64,000 nucleotides of DNA from Salvia splendens (lineage: Eukaryota > Streptophyta > Magnoliopsida > Lamiales > Lamiaceae): the NCBI RefSeq assembly GCF_004379255.2, contig NC_056035.1:13893578-13957577 (forward strand), written 5' to 3'. The position numbers and the translations under genes were made by a program. Below the pieces are notes generated by a model. The model was not told where the DNA came from. It saw only the letters and a list, made by a program, of their open reading frames with translations, and ran no database searches. Below, piece after piece: positions 24,044-35,792 of this stretch (the stretch's first letter is position 1; each line of letters begins with the position of its first letter).

Positions 24044-27000
24044 ATGCTTGCAACTTCCGGAAGAAGCCTTTTACTGGAGGGAGAATTCCGCCCAAAAATT
24101 GAAGCTTCCATTCCCAAATATGATCTCCAAGGGCAATCAGTTGCTGTATGCCTGCTCATTGTTCTTTGATATCTTGGGTTTTAATTACTACTCCTAAAAT
24201 AATGGGCGGCTTTAAAATCTATTCTAACTGTTTGATTTTATGCCTACCTGAAAGTTTGGCTTTCTACGATGCATTATTATGACGTTTGGTACGTTTGGGA
24301 GTAAAACCAAGGTGATTCTATATCTGCGTGGTGAGGAGTTAATATTTGTGTTGAGTGTCAAAAACAGAGCTGCTATGGTGAATTTTACTAGCTGCATTTC
24401 TAGGTTTAGCAATGCATGTCCATTTTTAGCTAATTCTTATTACTTTTAATCAGTTTATATAGAACTGAAATCAAAATTAAAATATGGCTAGTTTCTTTAC
24501 TTGAGGAATGGGTTTGAACTGTAGATTATAGGATTGGGGAAGTCTGGGATTGCAGCGGCTAAACTTGCTCTTGCTAGAGGTGCTTCAGTTCTCGCCCTTG
24601 ACCAGAATGAGACGTTGAAACCGCTGGAGGTATGCTGCGGCATTGATTTCGGACTTCAGTGATCTTCTAGTTGATTGTTTTTGCTTTATATGTCTTGATG
24701 CAAGTGTATTCTAACTGCAGCAAACTATTTTCAATGTTAAAGATGGTCGTTTGAAGACAATTCTTGGTTGTTTTGATCATGAGTTATTTGACGAGGCTGA
24801 TCTCATAGTTGTTTCCCATGGAGTTGCTCTGGAAAATTATTGCCTAGCATCTTTGTTGCAATCTGTAAGCTCAATCTAATGTTCAAAGATTCTATCTTGG
24901 CAGGAGACTTGTATCTTAGATAATTTCTTGAAATATCTATATTTGTTTGTGCTTGTGCGAGTTCTTCCATCTGCTTTTGTGTCTCTACTTTATTCATATT
25001 GCTTTAAGATTGTTGGGTCGAATCATGGGGCATGCGTGATTCTTTTGTTTTGAATGAAGGGAAAGCGTGTGATATCTGAGTTGGATTTTGCTGCTGAAGT
25101 TCTCCCTCAGTGCACAAAGGTTTTAGCTGTCACAGGAACTAATGGAAAATCTACTGTGGCCACTTTCGCCGGACAGGTTCCTATTTTCTTTGTTTATGCT
25201 TTCATGCTTTTATGTACAAACTTTATTGTGTTATTCCTTTTTGATAATATACCAATTACGGGACACAGATGCTCAACCATTCCAACATCAGAACATTTGT
25301 TGGGGGAAACCTTGGTATTCCTCTCTCAGAAGCAGCTTTTGAGTGCTTGTTATCACCTCAAGAACCTTACCAGGTAAGAAAGAACTTAACTTATTTTATC
25401 TGTAAGACTGTATCAACTGCAGAATGCTGCAGCTGGTCAGTGTTTTACTCAACATGCAACAATATTTTGAATTTCTTGACTTTGAAGTTGGATCCTTCTA
25501 AAAGTAGCCACATCTTGTTTCCATCGTTCTAGGCTGCTGTAGTGGAAGTAAGCAGCTATCAGCTTGAAATTCCAAACAAGTTCTTCTCGCCTTCGGTAAG
25601 TAGAATTCGTGTGGTTTTTCGTTCTTACTGTAACTGTACTTCACTCGAGTTTTCTCACATTATTAACTTCAGGTTTCTGTGATCTTAAATCTCACTCCTG
25701 ATCACCTAGAGAGACACAAGTCTATGACTAATTATTCCATGATCAAGTGCCGTGTACTTTCCCACATGAGTGGCAGAAAGATTGCCATTCTTCCCATGGG
25801 TATGAAACAAAATTCCTTCTTTTCCACTATTTTCCTGCTTACCGTTTTGTTTAAGTATTATAGACAGCTCTAGGCATTGGTTTGACTTAATTAAAGATTT
25901 ATTGAGTGATATGTTAACTCATCAACTGTTGAAAGCAAATAAAATATTTTAATGTTACTATCTCAATATCTTGTCCAAATTGTACATCATGTCTATGTGT
26001 AAGTGTTAGTGTAAGTGTATGTGTATGCACATGATGTGTAACATTTTTTCATGTCTACAGGAAATCCATATATAACTGATGCCATTGCTAGTCATGGAAA
26101 TGAATATATGTTTGCCTGGATTGGTGCTTATCCTGGTATTAAAGTAAGGAAAATTTGAACTCCATTTTGGTGCATTTTTCACGTGACAGTGATTTTCTTG
26201 TTTCAGCATTTCTGGCAGCATGCAGTCTTTTTTATCTGTGTATCTTAGAAGATACATATTGGTCATCTTCCATGTTGGACTGTTATAGAAATATGATGGT
26301 CATGGTTCCACTTTGCATTGTAGGTACAGCTTGATCAGTTTCTGTTTGGTGAAATTTATCTTCTTCTTGCCAACATGTGAAAGGTTGACATGGAGCAGAA
26401 AGTAGCCAACTTCAACGTCCCCGGAATTGGGCTTCTCTCGCAGTTGCCATTGAATGCAATGAAGGCTGTTGGAACACACAATTACTACAATGCTGCTATT
26501 GCTGCATTATCTGTTATTGGGTTGGACGTTGGAATTGATACTGCAGCCATCAGTTTAACAATTGATAGATTAAAAGCTCCACCTCATAGAATGCAAATTG
26601 GTAAACACCATCATCCTCTAGAGTATTTCTAAGGCTCGTTTAGAATTACTCTGATATTTTAGAGTGATTGTCTGTGATCAATTTTTCTCATTTCAAATAG
26701 TTTCGGTCTATACCTGACATCCTGTTTCAGTTCATGAAGATGGTAATGGAGTAACTTGGGTAGATGATAGCAAGGCAACCAATGTCGAAGCAACATATGC
26801 TGGCTTGACTGGTCTCAAAGAAAAGAAGGCAGTGGTTTTGCTTGGTGGTCTTTCAAAGGTGATGCATTTGCCTCCGACTCTATTTCCACACAAGCTATGA
26901 CTGCACACCAATTTTTTTATCAATCGGTGACATTTTCCATTGCTATTTCCAGATGTTGGACGCCCAAGGTTCTAATGGTTTCGAGCATCTGATAGAGCCA

Positions 27001-27609
27001 TTGAAAAACCACCGAGGTGTTGTCACTGTAAGTGATTCATTTCTACTTCAACATTCTCATTTCACTGAAGCTGTCAAAATCATCTTCTCCGTAAATCATC
27101 ATTCGTGCCTGGCCTCGTACATCTTCATTGTTATCAAGTTTGGTTCTTCAGGAGCACTGATCCAAGACACTCTATCGTCTCATGGTCTAGCCATTCCTTG
27201 TTTACAAGCAAAAGATCTTAAGGGCGCTGTGAGCTTAGCAAAGAACATGGCAAAACCTGGTAGAATCATGCATCCAAAACTAATGCAAGTCTATATTGAA
27301 TTCAAATGGAAATTCACTCTCTTTTACTACAAAAGAATTCAAAGAATACTTCAGTAGTTTGTACATGAAAATAAACGAAGCTTAGGTTTGGTTTCCACAA
27401 TTCTGCTACTGTGCTACATCCTAACCACCAACTGCAAGCATGAAATTATTAATTTTGTTTTAAATTTGGTGAATATAAGAGGATTGTTTAGTTTTTGCAA
27501 TGCAGGGGATGTCATATTACTGAGTCCAGGTTGTGCTAGTTTTGATGAGTTCATAAATTTTGAGCATAGAGGAAACTTCTTTCAAGAGCTTGATCTATCC
27601 ATGGTGTAG
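24044..27609 (+). CDS. MURD: MurD homologue, UDP-MurNAc-L-Ala:D-Glu ligase, 13 exons
   Basis: Adds D-glutamate to UDP-MurNAc-L-Ala using ATP; in plants, Mur enzymes are thought to act in plastids. Exons: 24044-24145, 24525-24629, 24721-24864, 25060-25176, 25269-25373, 25533-25595, 25673-25799, 26061-26143, 26384-26600, 26731-26858, 26953-27027, 27139-27259, 27506-27609. All are GT-AG and join into one open frame of 496 residues (bacterial MurD about 440-450). Motifs: GLGKSG near the start, P-loop TGTNGKST (142-149), EVSSYQLE (196-203), LTPDHLERH (219-227), Lys237 at the position of the carbamylated lysine, GTHNYYN (312-318), DDSKATN (366-372), [11 protein letters not shown] (468-478). His102 replaces the usual Pro in SPG. 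The N-terminal extension is short (about 25 residues) with a stop just upstream, so a transit-peptide exon may be missing or lie further 5'. Confidence 0.9.
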
Positions 27610-28388
27610 TTGAGACCATCGACTCGTTTGTTGACGCTAGGATTTTAAGGTAAATTGCAGAATCAATGTTATATATATACTCCATTTTGGAAAGTATGGA
27701 TAACCCTCCCCTTATAAGGCCTTTTAAGGGGTGAGTAGAAATGGCCTTGTAAAGGGAGTGTTATACATACTTTTATAGATGAGCTAGGATCATCACCAAC
27801 CGACGTGAGACAAGATATTAAGAATTTTAACCGTTAGTTATGATCTGTGTATTTTATAGACTTCCCCATTAAATTGCTCGAAAATTCTCTGCAATTTGAA
27901 TTCTAGGGGGTGACGACTTTACCAAAGCAGCCCTATAAAATGCGCAGATTCTCTGAGAAAGCTGTGCCCTCTTTAGCTGCATAATTTCCCGACAACACAT
28001 GCCCCAAGTGGAGACTATTTACATACAAGCCCTCCAATAATTCGTGCTTTTGCTAGCTTCCCTAATTAAATTAGCGACCGCATCTACTACCGATATTTTT
28101 GTTTTTTTTTTCTCGACAAGAATAACATTTTCTAGGGCAGCCTCGCCCATGAATTATGTAACATCCATTATAAAAATATTTTTTTTTTCATTTTAACTGG
28201 TCTTGTAAACTTTACTTCTATTTTTGTTAATATATTTTTCTGCAATGACATGTGTTACATTCTTCACTAATATATTTGAATAACTCTTTTTCTAATTTTA
28301 CTAATTATATATTAAAATATGTGATATCCTAAATATCTCTATTTTTATAGGACGGTGTGAGTAATTTTTTTATTACCCATTAATTATA

Positions 28389-28632
28389 CTCCCTTCGTTC
28401 CACAAAAACAGAAATATTTGGGACGGCATGAGAATTAATGCATAATTAGTAAGCAGGAGAGAGAAAAAAATAGTTAGATATTGTTTGTGGATATTGAGAC
28501 TCATATTATTATTATTGTTTAATAGTGAACCCCATTGGTATAAATTGTAAATAAATTCACATATATGGATAATGAGTAGAGGGGAACGTTCCAATTAATG
28601 GAAATAGACTGTTTTTATAGGACGAATGAAAA
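28389..28632. mobile_element. Stowaway-like MITE (degenerate 3' end)
   Basis: Left end ctcccttcgttccacaaaa after TA; the right end (tttttataggacgaatg) is a diverged complement. Non-coding. Confidence 0.5.
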
Positions 28633-28743
28633 AGAAATGCGTCCGTATTTTTAAATTCTAATTATTTATGTCAATTTCAAACACCATAAATATTTCATTT
28701 TTTATTTATAATAAAAATTTATTATTACACATAATAACTACTA

Positions 28744-28972
28744 CTCCCTCCGTTCATTTCGTTCAATCCCTCAATAATTGTCACACTTCATTTTTATCAT
28801 AAATGGTAAATAGGTCTCACATTCCACTAACTCAGTTCACTCACATTTTATTATAAAATCAATATAAAAAGGTGGGTCTCACATTCCACTAATTTTTTCA
28901 ACTCACTTTTCTTTACATTTCTTATAACTCGTGTCTGGTCAAAGAGTGACAATTAATCAGGAACGGAGGGAG
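28744..28972. mobile_element. Stowaway-like MITE
   Basis: Ends ctccctccgttc... and ...gaacggagggag with flanking TA on both sides. Non-coding, 229 bp. A partial extra copy of its right end follows at about 29010-29042. Confidence 0.82.
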
Positions 28973-29159
28973 TATTATACTCATATTTTGTATACTCGAC
29001 ACTGTAATAAATAGTGACAATTAATTAGGAACGGAGGGAGTATCATACTCGACACTGTAATAAATAAATATAACTAGCATTTAATGAACTCCCGATTAGA
29101 TTAATGGGCTATTAACGAACCCATTATATTAAACTGGGCTAATATAACAAACCAATCTA

Positions 29160-29330
29160 TTTAACCACATGTGTATCGAATCTGCCTTTTGGCGGAATCC
29201 AACTAATCCTGCTCGAACTGGCTTGCGGATTAAGGCCGAAAGTCTCCCAGCGGGTGGTGGGGTTTGTACCCGTGACCTCAAGGTCACTACATCTCCTCGG
29301 TGCCAACTGCGCTGTGACCCGTTGGTGCTT
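29160..29330 (-). mobile_element. tRNA-derived SINE-like segment
   Basis: Read on the minus strand, gcgcagttggcaccgaggag resembles a Pol III A box, and about 30 bp later gggtacaaaccc resembles a B box. The body then runs through ctgggagactttcggcc. This arrangement is typical of plant SINE heads derived from tRNA. No clear tail or target duplication was found, so the borders are approximate. Confidence 0.5.
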
Positions 29331-30021
29331 TTTATTTTAGTTTATCCTCAAAATATGTCATATTTTTTAAGAAAAAAAATCCCCTCCCCCCCTAATATAT
29401 AAAAATATTTTTTTTACCCTTACCATTTAACACACAAAATTACAGCTCCTAAATCTTATACCATCACCCCAAATGCGACATCTATAACTCTCTCCATCTA
29501 TCATTAAACGTCACACTTTGACTAGACATTATTTTAAAAAAGTATACTAAAATGAGTTGAAAAAATTAGTAAAATGTGAGTCCTATTTTTATGTATTAAT
29601 TTAATAATAAAATATTAGGGGAATATGTTAGTGAAAGGTATATTCTCCCGTCCGCGACGTTTTTTCATTTTAGTCCATCCGGGAATAGGAGTTCCGGTTC
29701 ACTGTTACTATAAATGGTAATACTGTCACACATTCCATTAACTCATTTCACTCACATTTCCATTTAAAACTAATATACAAGTGAGACTCATATTCTATTA
29801 ACTTTTTTCTACCTATTTTTTAAAAATATTTTTAAAAATTTGCGTCGCTAAGAAGTGAGATTCTTAATTGTGAATTGAGTGAGTAATTTATTATCAAAAA
29901 AGTAGTAAAAAGTACAAGTATGATAAATATTGACAGACATATTAAAATGAAAACTAGCGAGAAATAATAGCGGAAAAAAGAAAGTACTACGAGACAAAGG
30001 AATACTTACTGTTACATTTTA

Positions 30022-30275
30022 CTCCCCCCGTCCCCTAAATATTGTCCCACTTTGACCCGACACGAATTTTAAGAAATGTAATGAAAAGTGAGTTAAAAAA
30101 GTTAATTGAATGTGGATAATACTTTTATATATTAGTTTTATAATAAAATGTGAGTTGAATTGAGTTGATGGAATATGTGATCCACTACAAAAAATGGTAA
30201 AAAGTGAAATGAGACAAATTTTGTGGAACGGATGAAAATGAAAAAAATGGGACAAACTTTCCGGGACGGAGTGGG
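30022..30275. mobile_element. Stowaway-like MITE
   Basis: Ends ctccccccgtcccctaaa... and ...ccgggacggagtggg, flanked by TA (30020-30021 and 30276-30277). Non-coding, 254 bp. Confidence 0.82.
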
Positions 30276-31838
30276 TATTATTGAATCATACTACGACTCC
30301 GTGTTTAAGTGGTGTTATGAAAACATTAAAAAGTGAACTTTAAACCATCCAGTTATGGAAATATGTAAAAATAGACTTATATGCTCGACCGGGCCCTTGG
30401 TATTTTTTCAATTTCGAAGCAGAATTTGAACATTTTCTACTTCTTTACAGTATCTTAAAAATGAAAACGAATTTTGTAAATTTATTTATTAAGAAAATGG
30501 TAATTTGAAGTATTTAAACTAACTACTTCTATTTGATATAAAAATGATGTCAATGAATTAACTTGATGCAAATAAATCTAGAGACTCCACGTTCTGACAA
30601 ACAAAAGTACATTTCCAAACAATTATACACATCTAGACTCCACGTTTTAGATATGTATTGTACACATCTAATTCTAGATAATTATGTTTAGTCCGGGTAA
30701 TTTTTTTATAAAAACAGGATATGTTGATTTAAAGAATAATTGGTCATAAATTTATATTAGTAATTTACACATTATATATGAGTTCAATGGAAATTTTCAT
30801 CATCACATGAATGAAAGAAAATGAAAGGATTGAAAACTGAGTTGGAGCATTTGGATTTAACCTAAACCTCAAGAACAAAAACCAATGTACTCATGTAAAT
30901 TTGTAATCTTGATTTGTCACATGAGAAAAAGACTGGTTTCAGACATCAGATAAAATAAATCAAAGATTCACAAATTCTCTCTCTCTGTCTCCATTCCCCA
31001 ATGTGCATAATCTACCCTCAAAAAATTCAATTTTTTTCTTGTATCCTCCATAAACTAATGAAAACAAACAACCACATCCCCAAAACATTAATTACTAAAA
31101 TCACTAGCATCGCCGAAGCAAATTTCAAAGTAAATTTCTACATTTATTATGCCATTAAATGTAAAAGAATAAAGCTAGGCGGCCACATTATGGCCAGCCA
31201 TAAATTAATTAAATAATAAAAAAATTAATTTTTTTTAAATTTTTGGTTTAATACTACTTGATTTTACTTTTATATCATTTTCATTATATGTTGCTCAACA
31301 TGTTAGTGTTGCTCTTTCATTGTTTTTGCTCAACTTATTACTACTGTCATTTCTTGATTCCTGCTCAACGTATACAGTAATTCGTGATATTAATGTATTT
31401 TACGTAATGTAATTCAAAGATAAGTATCAACTCACAAGTCCATTCACACACATATAAGTTTATATCGGTAATTCTAATTTTTTTATACATGTAAATGGAC
31501 TAAATTAACTCTTTATGGCCGGCCACATTATGGTCATTTAGAATCACTCAATTTAAAATTACCTCGAAAATACCATTCCATATGATCTCACTCACTTGTC
31601 GTTCAAATCCTTCTTCTCATCATCTTCACTTGCTACCCCCCACCCCACACACACAGTCCTCACCTCTAATCACACATTCTTTCTGCAATTTGTGGGCCTA
31701 TTCCAGAAGCATTTCTCAAGACTTATTCCTTCACAAAACCCACCCCAATTACCTCCTCTTCACATGCGAGGCTTCGAACTCAATGCATTACAAAAGACTC
31801 GATTTTTACTGAGCTTCTTCCTCGCAAGCCTATAAAGA

Positions 31839-34426
31839 TTGAATTTTTATGCAAAAATGCGAAGCCTAAATACCCTTTTGAACATCTTCTACTTGTCCAC
31901 ATTCTGCATTTCTGTCTCATCTTCGCTCAACACTGATGGGCTCTCCCTCTTAGCTCTAAAAGCCGCCATTGTCAAAGATCCAAACATGGCTCTAATTTCA
32001 TGGCTGGAGGTCGACGCAACCCCGTGCAGGTGGGCCGGGATCACCTGCGATCGCGTCCACCGCCGCGTCATCTCCGTCTCACTCCCGAGCAAGAACCTGA
32101 CCGGCTACATTCCCTCGGAGATCGGCGCGCTATCCTTTCTCGCCTCTCTTGATCTCTCCCACAACTTCTTCAGTGGACCCCTGCCGCACCAGATCGCCAC
32201 CCTCCCAAACCTCGTTCATTTCGACATCTCTTCCAACAACTTCAACGGCTCGCTGCTCCAAGGGCTAAGCAATCTGACCCATTTGCAGGGGACTTTGAAT
32301 CTCTCTTACAATGCCTTTTCCGGCGAGATTCCGGCGAGTTTTGGACAGTTTCCGGTGATGGTGAGCCTCGACCTCCGCTGCAATGAGCTCACCGGAAAAA
32401 TACCTCAGGTGGGGTCGCTGTTGAACCAGGGCCCCACCGCATTTTCAGGGAATCTTTATCTCTGTGGGTTTCCATTGAGCACTCCATGCACCGTGCCGGA
32501 AGCTCAAAATCCGAGATTTTTGGAAAACCCTCAAAAACCGGAGGGTGATGGTGCTGGTGGGCTGGTGGAGCGAAGAAATGTCAACGGCGGGTCGGTGACA
32601 GTTTCGGTGATTACCGGCGTTTCTGTGGTGGTTGGAGTGGTGGCTGTTGCAGTGTGGTTCATTAGGAAGAGATGGAAGCTGGAGCAGAAGCTGGGGAAGG
32701 AGAATGTTGGGGTGGGATTGGGAGGTGAGGAGGGGAAGAAGGGTAAATTTGTTGTGATTGATGAAGGGTTTGGGTTGGAATTGGAGGATTTGTTGAGGGC
32801 TTCAGCCTATGTTCTTGGGAAAAGCAGGAGTGGGATAGTTTATAGGGTGGTGGCCGGTGACCGGAAGGGGGCGGCTCCTGCTGCTGCTGCTCCGGTGGTG
32901 GTGGCGGTGAGGCGGCTGAGTGAGGGGGACGTGGCGTGGAGCTTGAAGGAGTTCGAGGCGGAGGCGGAGACCATTGGGAAAGTGAGGCACCCCAACATTG
33001 TGAGGCTGAGGGCTTATTACTATGCCAGTGATGAGAAGTTGCTGATTTCGGATTTCATCACCAATGGAAGCTTGTACAGCGCATTGCATGGTGAGCATTT
33101 TGCAGTTTTCTTATTTAGATTTATTTTCAGCTGGATTGATTGCCATTTGAGATAACAAGGGGTGCAGGATTAACATTTTTGCATGTTTTTTCATTCAACT
33201 TTTTAGGAAGTAAAGATCCTTTTAGGAATCATTAAATTCTTGTGATGTGATTTTTAGATCATTGAATGTTTAACACCATTCTGTTTTTTGAGGCCAAACA
33301 TAAAAAGATTGTTGAACACTATGTAAGAATATCCTCATTGTAGAAAGGTTTCTTGGACAACATAATGAAAAGACCAAATGAAGCAATCATAAACTTCGTA
33401 AGGTAGAATAGCATGGTGGTGGATTGGTAGTGGGGTTCAAACACGGACCACACATCACGCGCAGACCTTCAATGATTATCAATCAGGACCACACTCGGGT
33501 AGAAGAGTGTGTGTTTGTTTTGAATTTTATTATGAATAGTAAGACTTGCTTTTCTGTATATCTGGTTTTAAACAAGATAAATTAAGTTATACTATTCCCC
33601 TGCTGATTCTGCATATTCAGTGATTCTGGTTTTATGAATTGGATTCTTCATATATGCATATTGGATGAGCCTTAGAGCAAGCCATTGGATTGTGTAAGAA
33701 AACAATTCTGCAATACAAAAGCAATGCAGCAGGGGCATAATAAAAAAATGTGGTTTGTGGAACTTGAAATCTTGATTTGAATAACAATAGATTTTGTCAT
33801 TTTCGGGTGCAGGCGTAGCAGGGAACGGGGCACCTCCTCCACTGTCATGGACTGCAAGGCTAAGAATCATCCAAGAAACTGCAAGGGGTTTGATGCACAT
33901 ACATGACTGCAGCCCTAAAAAGTATGTGCATGGAAGCCTCAAATCCTCGAAGATCCTCCTCGACGACAACTTAAAGCCCTACATCTCCGGTTTTGGCCTG
34001 TCCCGTCTCGTCCTGGCTATCTCAAAATCGACAACCGCCCCTTCCAAGAGGCCAATCTCAGTGACTCCCAAAACTAAGGCCTCATCAAACATCATGTGTG
34101 TGGCTCCGGAAGCTCAGGGCTTGGGCGCCAAAGTCAACCAAAAGTGTGATGTCTACGCGTTCGGGATCTTGGTCATGGAGATCCTGACGGGCCAGGCCCC
34201 TGACAACGATGGGGAGGAGGGGCTCCAGAGCCGGGTGAGGAGGATTTTCCGGGAAGAGAGGCCGTTGTCGGAGATAATAGACCCCACGCTCTTGAACGAG
34301 GTTCGTGCCAAGAAGCAGGTTGTTGCTGCGTTTCATGTTTCGCTAAACTGTACGGAACGCGATCCGGAACTCCGACCTAAGATGAGGACGGTTTCATGTA
34401 ACCTAGATCGGATCAAGTTGCAGTGA
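31839..34426 (+). CDS. LRR receptor-like kinase (LRR-III type), predicted pseudokinase
   Basis: Two exons, 31839-33090 and 33813-34426 (GT-AG, phase 1), encode 621 residues. A second in-frame ATG at 31857 gives a cleaner signal peptide (MRSLNTLLNIFYLSTFCIS). Then come an LRR N-terminal domain with the CRWAGITC motif, about five leucine-rich repeats, a transmembrane segment (SVTVSVITGVSVVVGVVAVA) followed by a basic stop-transfer, and a kinase-like domain. Catalysis looks lost: the VAIK lysine is in VAVRR, the HRD loop reads VHGSLK, and DFG reads SGFG. Such proteins usually act as scaffolds or co-receptors at the plasma membrane. The APE-like and DVYAFGILVMEILTG parts are kept. It looks like the counterpart of Arabidopsis At2g42290, but that is from memory. 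Confidence 0.9.
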
Positions 34427-35059
34427 TGCTGTGAAGTTATATATGTCTTTGTAGGATTTATCATTAATTTCTAATAGGTGTAAGGTAATGATATGTTTTT
34501 TCCCCAATCTCTGCATGTATAAATGTTAGTATCACCAGTGTAGTTAGTGTACTGTAGTATCAATCTGTTCATTAAAATGCCCGCATGAACTAAATCATCT
34601 AAAGCTATATGCTAACTAGATTTTTTTAAAATTTTAAGGAAAATTTAAGAATGGGAAACGTTTTTGGGTTAGGCCCAAATTAACTTGTTGTTTGGTGGGT
34701 TGGGTCTGTTATATTATATTACTACAAAAACGCCTCAAAATTTGAGCATCTCTTTTTTCTACTGTGTGATATAATTATTTGAATACTATATTCTTTGTGA
34801 TTTTCATTTCCGTTGATTTCCTTATACTTTAATTTTAGTGTCACTCTTCTTTATTTGGAAACACACATTTGTGTTAGATAATGTGGAATAGACCTTAATA
34901 CAAAAATTTAAAAAATATAAATAAAAAACAACATACTACTCCTAGTATTTGACACTATACATCTTGACAAATGACGGTTATGCACCATGGCAAGAAATAA
35001 ACACCAATATATCTCATCAATCCAAATCATCACAGAGCGAATCTATGATGTGATAATCA

Positions 35060-35098
<39 letters not shown>

Positions 35099-35457
35099 TT
35101 TGAAGACTGCACTTCATACAAAAAGAGTTATGAAGTTAAAATTGGACAAAATTGAGATTTGTCCAAAATAAGAAGCTTATTCGCTATTGAAGATTTCGAT
35201 AACAATCATTATTTAGATTAAAATATTTGTATATAGTGTAAACATGGATTTTTTTTAACCTTTTAATAAATCTATAAAATTCTAGTGTAATTAAGAAGTT
35301 TATAATAAAATGTATCATTTAACATGATAAAATTCCATTATGTTAATATTTTATTTTCGAATATTCTAACATAATATTATCTACCATAATAATTTCGAAG
35401 GTAACATAATAAAATTAGTACTATGTTTTATGAACCTTACTCTATATTACAAGATAA
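34427..35457. other. Intergenic spacer with (AAT)n
   Basis: 3' flank of the LRR kinase gene, AT-rich. An uninterrupted ATA/AAT trinucleotide run lies at about 35060-35098. Nothing else recognisable. It ends with the TAA target duplication (35455-35457) of the next Harbinger element. Confidence 0.7.
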
Positions 35458-35792
35458 GAGCATCCACTACGCTGTCCCCCCACCGTCCCTTAACCGTCCC
35501 TTAAACTACTATTTGAGGGCTCCACTGTACTTTATTCCTCCATCCCTTAACTAAGGGACGGAACCTGCAACGCTCCGTCCCTTAACCGTCCCTTATTCCA
35601 TCCCTTAAATTACTATTCATTCAATTTCGTTTTTTTCCAACATAATTCAATTAAAACAAACACACTTCATTAAAATTAAAATAACATTACAGCATAAAAT
35701 AAAAATACAACTTAAAATTTTAAAAAAACATAATTAAAATCTTTAAAAAATAAAAATGACATAATTTAAAATACAATTTTATATGAACATCA

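Larger units (their letters stand above)
27610..31838. other. 4.2-kb intergenic spacer
   Basis: No gene seen. 27650-27790 has an ataaccctccccttataagg/ttttaagggg-type repeat fragment. 28389-28972 holds two MITEs. 28973-29046 repeats the last 35 bp of the second MITE. Then come a SINE-like segment, degenerate Stowaway-like ends (about 29640-29885) and a further MITE at 30022-30275. 30276-31570 is AT-rich without features, apart from two ggccacattatgg motifs (31182 and 31523). 31600-31838 is CT-rich and probably 5' leader of the next gene. Confidence 0.65.

Noticed and set aside
29225..29330. A tRNA gene on the minus strand
   Set aside because: A- and B-box-like words are present but no cloverleaf (acceptor stem, anticodon arm) can be formed; a SINE head explains it better.
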